From contig RXOD01006189.1 in assembly GCA_005223375.1 (NCBI GenBank), forward strand, positions 1 through 11,007: a stretch of 11,007 bases of DNA. The letters are read 5' to 3'. This document shows positions 5,379 to 11,007 of the stretch, piece by piece. A program made the position numbers and the translations under genes. The notes below the pieces were generated by a model. It was not told where the DNA came from, did no database searches, and worked only from the letters and a program-made list of their open reading frames with translations. How positions within the stretch are numbered: the stretch's first letter is position 1; each line of letters starts with the position of its first letter. The stretch is from Amoebophrya sp. AT5.2. Its lineage: Eukaryota; Sar; Dinophyceae; Syndiniales; Amoebophryaceae.

Positions 5379-8260
5379 TCAGTACGGCCCCCATCGATCC
5401 ATCATCCCCATCCCCATGCCTTTCCCCATCCTCTGCTCCCGCGGCGGGCCGCCCCACCACCAGTCCCAGTCGTCTGTGGTACATTTTTTATTTTTTCGTA
5501 ATGAAGATCAACAACCTGATTTGAAGTAAAATGAAACGAATAAACATGGAAACAAAAAATCGACGGTAGCGGCTTGTTAGATCAAAAAAAAAATTACCGT
5601 AGTAGTCCCACTTTCCGTAGCCCTTCATCTTTCCCTTCATCATCATGTACTTGCCCTTTCCCTTACTTCTCGGCTCCTTCCCGGCCGCCTTGTCCACAAC
5701 GATGAAGATGTTGGGCTTGATTTCGTACTTATCCCGGGACAAAACCTCCTCATACGTATCCTTGTCCTTGAAGGACACGAATGCGATACCTGGGCAAAGT
5801 GATATTTACTCCATCTTCGAGCAGTTGCATTTATTCTTTCCATCATTTTTATTGCTTTTGATGAGAAAAAAATTTCCGATCATACGCACAAGTAAAAGTA
5901 CCTTTGTGTGACTGGTCCTTGAGCTCGGAGTTGGGGTTTTTCAGGGGTACGAAGATATCTGTCAGCTCGCCGAATTGGCAGAAATACGCCTCGAGATCCT
6001 CTTTCGTCAGGTCTTCTGATATTCTGGTCACAAATACCTGTAGTCGTGGTGTTTTTTTCATCGTTGTCTTCTGCGCTTTGATGCGAGAATGGAATGATGC
6101 TCAGAAAGATGTGTCAAAGTGGCGGTACAAGAATTCGTTTAAACAATTGCAGGTGTTTCATACTCGGTTCCCTTCTTCGTTCGATCCCGCACTGCTGGAA
6201 CCCTTGCCGCCACCGCCGCCGCCTCCCCAGCCCCCCTTCCCCATCCAGTCGTCATCTGTGTTTGAATGACGAAAAAACTACATTTCCCGCAGCGAAGCGG
6301 ATTCAATTTCAGAATAAAATTATTGAGAAGACCTGGATGAGCGAGCGTGTATGAGGAATCGATTGATCGAATAGATCGGTACAAACAACTGCATCAGCAG
6401 TACCCCACCACCCGCCTCCGCCGCCCCAGGAGTCTCCACCCGCTGTGCTGCTCGAGTGCGAGGAGCCTCGTTGTAATGGTTTCGCGTCGTCGACGACAAT
6501 GTCGTAGCCGAGGATTTGGTGCGGCGCGTTCTGCAAAATCAGCTCCTTGTCGACCGGTTCCTCAAACGAGAGAAACGCCATACCTGGATCCGATACAATC
6601 AAGTCAATCGATCAACCGTGACGTAGATTCTAGAGAAGCAGACGGGTACTGTAGCTTTGTCTCGAACCGATTGAGCTACGGTAGAAGAAGTAGCGAGTGG
6701 ACATGAAGTTCTGTAGTTGTGCTGTGGCTTGCTGGTTCTTCCGTGCCTGGCCGGTTGCACGAGTCGTGTCGGCACCCATGAAGGACTTCGTTACCCGCAC
6801 AGGACGCCTGTGCCACCCTTCCAGCCTCGTTGTGCCTCCCAAACCAAGTGGCATTACGTACTCATCTTCTCACGCGCCTGCGTGGAATTTGTGCGCCACG
6901 GTGGCCGTGACGAACGGTTCCACCTTGAAGTCTTTGTCGAGACGGCGACAGCAGGAACTCCTGGAGTCTCCGCGAAGTTTCCCCGGTCCCAGTAGAGGCC
7001 AGCGCCATAGCGGTAGACTTTTTTAGACGCGAGCTAGCCCAGTTATGATCACAAGATCTCGCATTGTTTTCTCCTGAAGCTCCCTCTGATCGAGATCCGT
7101 TTCCGATTTTTCTTACGGTTACGCAACGCACCACGCACATGGCCTCTACCTCTAGAAGCTAGCGGAGAATACTACTTCGGAGCAATAGTGTGCGTCTGGG
7201 CTAGGTTTTTTCTACATTACGACAGGTCCTGGCGTGTTTTTCAGATTCAGTGCAAGGCCGCCTGGTGCCGGCGTGCGGAAGATGAGAATAGACGACGACG
7301 AGGAGACAGATCGAAGCATCTCATCTCATATCGTTCTCGTCGCTATTCTCGTCGCGCCTGGTGCTGTTGAGAATGATCCGACTCCGACCATCCGTCTCTA
7401 CTGCTCGTCACACTTCCTCCTCTTAGGTGGCTACCTCGTCGCGCATCCTCAGTGTCCTCCGTCATCTTCCCGCTGGTCTCTTTCTCCTTCGCGCGCACAC
7501 TCCCGGTTCTAGTCCCGCTCGCGCTCCGAGGGTACCACTTCTCTTCTCGTAAATACCTGACATGAGCAGAACCAACCAGCTGCCCACCCTGTCGGTAGGG
7601 CGCCTCGTCCATCTGTCTGCCGCTTGTTGTGCTTTGGGGATCGTTCGTCATCGTCATCAGCCCCTCGCGGTGTCGTGGTCCGCCGGGAGGTGAAAAGTAT
7701 TGACATATCCGCGAGTCTTCTGCTTGGTTTTCAGAGGTCCAAAGCAGACGACACGCGTTAGCATGCACTGCTGGTAAAAACCGTTTACAATTTAGTGCAG
7801 TCGTCGGACCGCCCAGCGTCGCAAGCTGTGCTGCCCATCCGACCGGCAGCGTCAACGCCACCGCCATCAACACCCCCGTCTGTCTTTTGTCCACCTTTCT
7901 TGGGCCAGGTACATGGTCTCCGCAGCACCTCCTCAGCGGTACCACCCGACGCAACAGAAGAACTCAGCCGCACACGCACTTTTCTCTATCTCTATCTCTT
8001 CTCTATAGCTCTATCTCCACAAGCTCATCAAGGTCGAAGAAGATTCAACTCATCTCTATCTCGAACGAGGAAAGTGTAGCTCTTTATTGCTCCCATATTC
8101 ACGGACGAATACCTTTGTGCGCCTCTCCCTCTCGCAGGCGCGGCATGTAAAAGTCACACACCTTTCCGAACCCCTCAAAGTAACTCCTTATGTCCTCCTC
8201 CTTCAGCTCCGCTGGAATCTTCGTCACGAAGACCCGGTTCTGTTGCATGCGGTCGCCCAT
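5379..8260 (-). CDS. Two-RRM hnRNP-like RNA-binding protein, six exons
   Basis: Exons 8260-8113, 6583-6404, 6255-6164, 6037-5902, 5789-5598 and 5473-5379 join without a frame break to 280 residues plus TGA. RRM1 (about 8-85) has RNP2 RVFVTKI and RNP1 KGMAFLSF; RRM2 (about 140-218) has RNP2 VFVTRI and RNP1 KGIAFVSF. The aromatic and glycine positions that contact RNA are kept. A Gly/Trp linker (100-127) separates the domains, and a Lys/Gly/Met-rich tail ends in MDRWGPY. The layout resembles hnRNP A/B, Musashi and TDP-43-like proteins, which bind single-stranded RNA in the nucleus or in mRNPs. The first intron is 1529 nt; the others are 148, 126, 112 and 124 nt. Exon continuity through both RNP1 motifs makes the joins firm. 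An upstream in-frame ATG at 8404 would add 48 residues; 8260 is preferred because the domain starts just after it. Confidence 0.85.
7259..7364. repeat. 10-bp direct repeats flanking an imperfect inverted repeat
   Basis: CGCCTGGTGC occurs exactly at 7259-7268 and 7355-7364. Between them, GAGAATAG plus ACGACGACGAG (7284-7302) faces CTCGTCGCTATTCTC (7336-7350), whose complement is GAGAATAGCGACGAG. The layout resembles a very small element with a target duplication. The inverted arms do not reach the direct repeats, so chance remains possible. Confidence 0.35.
7984..8018 (+). repeat. CT-rich simple-sequence tract (CTCTAT units)
   Basis: The tract consists of imperfect CTCTAT/CTATCT repeats and lies inside the large intron, about 95 bases from its donor. 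A related CATCTCTATCTC piece recurs at about 8051-8062. On the transcribed strand it is purine-rich, so it is not a polypyrimidine tract. Confidence 0.6.
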
Positions 8261-9414
8261 TTCTGCTGAGGCGCGAGGAATCCGACGGAAGGAGAAGATG
8301 TGCGCACAGGCGCGTCGCAGAGAACCACTAGGGGCAAATCGCGATGTCCTGGTTGCTTCCGCCGAAACCAAACAGAGTGCGAAACCAGTGCTCCGCGTTC
8401 CCAATAAGATGAAAAGCGCTCCTCTCTTTAGTCCTACTGCAAACTGTGGTACAATCGATTGCGTATACCTCCTAAATCAATTGAAACTTAATTTTGTAAT
8501 ATTTTGTGGTGCCGGGATGGATTCGGGAGTGCAGTAGATCTGATTGATAGATTACACAAAACCGGCTGCAGAACTGTAAGTCAGGGCTCTCTAAGTAGTG
8601 CTGAAAGGGTCCTGTTTGAGAGTACCGAGTTCGGAGTTATTTCGTCTCTGATTGATGATTGTTTGTGAACGCACGGAACAGAATCAGAACTCATGTTGCC
8701 GTCATGCAGCTATGAGGCCAGACCATGTGTGGAGTTCGAATCGGAGCGAAATCTAGTTGGCAACACCGAATGGATGCGCAATTTGTGTCGCAGAAAAAAG
8801 AAGGCAATAGTCGTTTGCCACAGATCTCTCGGTTGCATCGCACTGACAAAGACACGCGAGGAATGATTTTGCAACAGCCAATTTTCGTCATTTCTCTCGC
8901 TGATCTCTGAGTTTGTGGTTTTGCTGGAACACATGAAGAGATTTACAGACAATCTTTGCAGCAACTCTTGACACTTTCTTCCAAGAAGAATGGCGATGCG
9001 TCGCCATCGGTACTTTTCCCTGTTGGCGGGCGTTTGTTTGCGTCCCATCCTGCAACGTTTTTGGGGCGCTGATGAGCTGATACCCAACCTAAGTTCCTTG
9101 CGTCTATGATTCATTTTTGAGGAGGAAGGCCGCCCTACGTTCATTTGCCGCGACTGATCATCGATGAAAGAAAACATTTTGTATGTGCCTTTAGTCCACC
9201 TATGCACGTTCATTTGTCCAACGAAGCGGCAGACACTACGGCTGCGACTGTCGCTTTCAGCAGCCTAGGATCATTCATTCGTTGTTGTAGGGTGATGGCC
9301 GCATCGAATCAGTGCCCGCGCGTATGCGAATAAAACAAAAGCCGGCTTTTGCAGCTGTGAGTAAAAGTTTAGAGACGTACAATGATAGTAACCACCACCT
9401 TTACCGGTGTTGTT
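8261..9414. other. Intergenic region, about 1.15 kb
   Basis: This region lies between the single-RRM gene and the two-RRM gene and is the longest one without a supported gene. It is less G+C-rich than the exons. The longest frame, 9213-8710 on the minus strand, has 167 codons but AT-leaning third positions and no recognisable domain, so I treat it as chance. A short hairpin at 8990-9007 is the only structure I found. The 5' leader and any promoter of the two-RRM gene must be in its left part. Confidence 0.5.
8990..9007. repeat. Short perfect hairpin
   Basis: ATGGCGA (8990-8996) and TCGCCAT (9001-9007) pair perfectly around the loop TGCG. It lies in the intergenic region, 400 bp past the stop of the upstream gene. 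No U-tract follows on either strand, so it is not a bacterial-type terminator. Its function is unknown. Confidence 0.35.
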
Positions 9415-11007
9415 TCAGTTTTCTACCAGCGTTGCGCGAAACCAGACTCTCGGCCGCAGCTCGTGCCATTCGCAGGCCGCTGCCTGCGCTGCGCTCCGAT
9501 ATTCCGCGAAGTAGACACGTGTTCCCCAGAAAAACGCACCTTCCTCGAACGCGTCGGGGGGCGACGCCCGACGCCAGTACGAACTGTAAATGTTTTCAGA
9601 CGAAGATTAGGCATGAACGACAGCGATCGCAAGAAGCCTACGACAAGTACAAGAGCAATTTCAAAAAAAGAACGGATCATGGTACGGCTCCAGCGCTCCG
9701 AAGTAGTTTTGAAAGTAGAGGTCGAGCTCCTGCTTGGAAACGTCCTGTGGAAGCCCCGTGACGTGGATGCCATTGCGGTGTACCCAATTCCTCTTCCACG
9801 CCGTTGGCGTGCCGGATTCCCCCTTAGCGCCGGAGGGGTGTCCGACACCTGGGTCAACAACGTCGGGTGACGGACAGCCCCCGGCACCCAAAAGCCCCGC
9901 CATCGCGGACGCCATCGCGGACGCCATCGCGCTGGCGGCGCTTTCCTCATGATTTGCACCCTCTCCACCTCCGTCGGCTACTTGTGCGCAGGGTAGTTGC
10001 GGCGGATGCTCGGACAGTCCGCGTGACCGGTGGGTGCGCTCGTCGTCGGTCGTTTGCTGTCCAGAAGTTGTTCCACAGGGGAACACCTCCGACGCTAGCG
10101 GCATGTGGAAACTGATATCGGGTTCACAGCTGGTAGAAGTTTGTAGTTCCGGTTTATTGTTACTCCCGCGAATTAGTCGCCCACCGTCCGCATTGCTCCC
10201 ATGCTCCTCCGAAGTCGCGCGACTCGCACTGTCCCGAGCAGCGCTCGCTGTTTCCTCTGGCCCCGCGGCGCCGCCCTTGCCGCAGCCCTCCACCGGCACT
10301 TGTCCGCAACATCCGTCCCCCGCTAACGGTCCCGTCACGGATCCAGAGAAGGACATCCGTGTTGGATTGATCAAGTTCGCGGCCCGACTTGCGGCCATCT
10401 GCCCCCGCGGCGTTGAGCCGGTGCTCAGCGAGCACCCCACCGCTTCCAGATCCCCGAACGTGATGGAGTGCCGGTCGGAGGTACTCCGCGACTTGTGCTT
10501 CGCGGACTTCTTCGAGCTGCTCGGCATTTTTCCGGACGAGCACATCTTGCGGATGCGCGACGTCGTGCTCAACAGTCCGGGTTGGTGTCCTCCGCCGCTG
10601 CCAAGGTGCAGTTGCGCATACTCGCCCGCGCCGGCGCCGCGCATTGTCGTGTTACTGCAGCTGCGTAATTCGGTGGCGGACGAAAACAGAGGGGCTGCGG
10701 GGGCGTGGGGGTGCGGCGGCATCGACAACGCGCGGTGCTGTTGCAGCTGTAGTAGTTCTAGTTCCATCTGGTGGTCGTGCTGCGCCGCTTCCGGTGTACC
10801 CTGAGCCCGCGTCTCCGGAGCGATTGGAAGCGCTGCTGAGGCGGAAGGCGAGTTCCTGCGGATCGGCGTTGGCGGTGGCTCCACCGAGAGTTTCTGGAGG
10901 CAAGAAGATGAAAAAGGCTTTGAAACAACTCGGTTCTTGTGCCTCTGGCGATTTCTTTCGAGCTTTTTCGAGCTGCTGGTCAGCTTCTTCGTCCCCCGAA
11001 TCGGCGG
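9415..11007 (-). CDS. Ser-rich protein with a C-terminal RRM, 5' end beyond the window
   Basis: Exon 11007-9686 (open to the edge) and exon 9583-9415 give 496 visible residues ending in TGA. The 102-nt intron runs CC|GTACCA to TTTACAG|TTC, phase 2. About the first 400 residues are low-complexity, rich in Ser, Gly, Ala and Pro, with a basic patch (KKSAKHKSRS), proline-directed Ser/Thr sites (PPPTPIRR) and a short AMAS repeat. The last ~90 residues form an RRM: RNGIHVTGLPQDVSKQELDLYF is a clear RNP2 strand and first helix, and after the intron TRVYFAEYRSAAQAA occupies the RNP1 strand and second helix. RNP1 is divergent, without the usual Lys-Gly-Phe, and there is an insertion (SYWRRASPPDAFEEG) before it. 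It probably binds RNA, with weaker or altered contacts. The neighbour in the direction of transcription is another RRM gene, but similarity beyond the domain is not evident. Confidence 0.75.
9899..9931 (-). repeat. 12-bp tandem repeat inside the single-RRM gene
   Basis: GCCATCGCGGAC occurs twice exactly (9899-9910, 9911-9922), followed by a partial third copy. On the coding strand it encodes a repeated Ala-Met-Ala-Ser unit in the disordered region before the RRM. Being a multiple of three, copy-number change would not break the frame. Confidence 0.7.

Larger units (their letters stand above)
6584..8112 (-). other. Oversized first intron (1529 nt) of the two-RRM gene
   Basis: The donor CAAAG|GTATTC and acceptor GATCCAG|GTATGG join His-Lys-Gly to Met-Ala-Phe and rebuild RNP1, so the boundaries are secure. 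The length is about ten times that of the neighbouring introns. Inside are a CT-rich tract, a 10-bp direct repeat around an inverted repeat, coding-like fragments near 6862-7019, and a 612-nt minus-strand open frame (7954-7343) with no family signal. The ends do not show the inverted repeats seen in the dioxygenase intron. Insertion of one or more elements into an ordinary short intron is the simplest explanation, but it is inference. Confidence 0.7.

Noticed and set aside
7343..7954. 203-codon open frame on the minus strand
   Set aside because: It lies wholly inside a secure intron, has no family signal or consistent codon bias, and overlaps other open frames in G+C-rich sequence.
8710..9213. 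167-codon open frame on the minus strand
   Set aside because: Third codon positions lean to A/T, unlike all supported exons, no domain is visible, and it sits in the least G+C-rich part of the window.
10034..10804. 256-codon open frame on the plus strand
   Set aside because: It is the antisense of the Ser-rich exon of the single-RRM gene; high third-position G+C on the coding strand creates open frames opposite it.
1..11007. Dinoflagellate spliced-leader relics, CRISPR arrays, rRNA genes, bacterial operon signals
   Set aside because: I looked for leader-like GGCTCAAG ends near starts, regularly spaced repeats, conserved rRNA segments and ribosome-binding sites, and found none.

Overview
The window reads as a gene-dense piece of a eukaryotic nuclear genome, not a bacterial one. 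Every gene I can support lies on the minus strand. Exons have high G+C at third codon positions and are cut by introns of mostly 95-150 nt. The one-way gene order, the divergent introns and one intron that is itself a terminal-inverted-repeat element best fit a dinoflagellate-lineage alveolate, perhaps a syndinian such as Amoebophrya. That placement is inference: no rRNA, organelle gene or spliced-leader sequence is present to confirm it.

Layout in transcription order, from right to left. (1) Beyond the right edge to 9415: the 3' part of a gene for a long Ser-rich protein with a C-terminal RNA-recognition motif (RRM); one intron. (2) 8260-5379: a complete six-exon gene for a 280-residue two-RRM, hnRNP-like protein. 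Its exons are two homologous triplets, so the gene looks like a tandem duplication that kept its introns. Its first intron is 1529 nt, about ten times the others. (3) About 4959-3556: coding potential is present but I could not resolve it; it includes a plausible start exon. (4) 3534-2733: a complete four-exon gene for a 156-residue protein with two CX9C cysteine pairs and a C-terminal membrane segment, possibly a mitochondrial protein. (5) 2361-524: a two-exon gene for an Fe(II)/2-oxoglutarate-dependent dioxygenase of the TauD/TfdA family. (6) 223 to the left edge: the 5' end of a Gly/Gln/Pro-rich protein gene.

The most interesting feature is the dioxygenase intron (1061-1491). It cannot be a GT-AG intron: the reading frame and the HxD motif force the junction into a shared TTC at both ends. 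About 70-80 bp at each end form inverted repeats with four matching blocks. This is the architecture of an introner, a transposon-like intron. The other nine introns I could place all begin GTA, mostly lack the usual G at position +5, and often have GTA-type sequence at both junctions.

The gene models were assembled by hand from reading frame, protein-family continuity and splice-site pattern. No transcript evidence was available. The genes do not form an obvious pathway; the two adjacent RRM genes are the only functional pairing.
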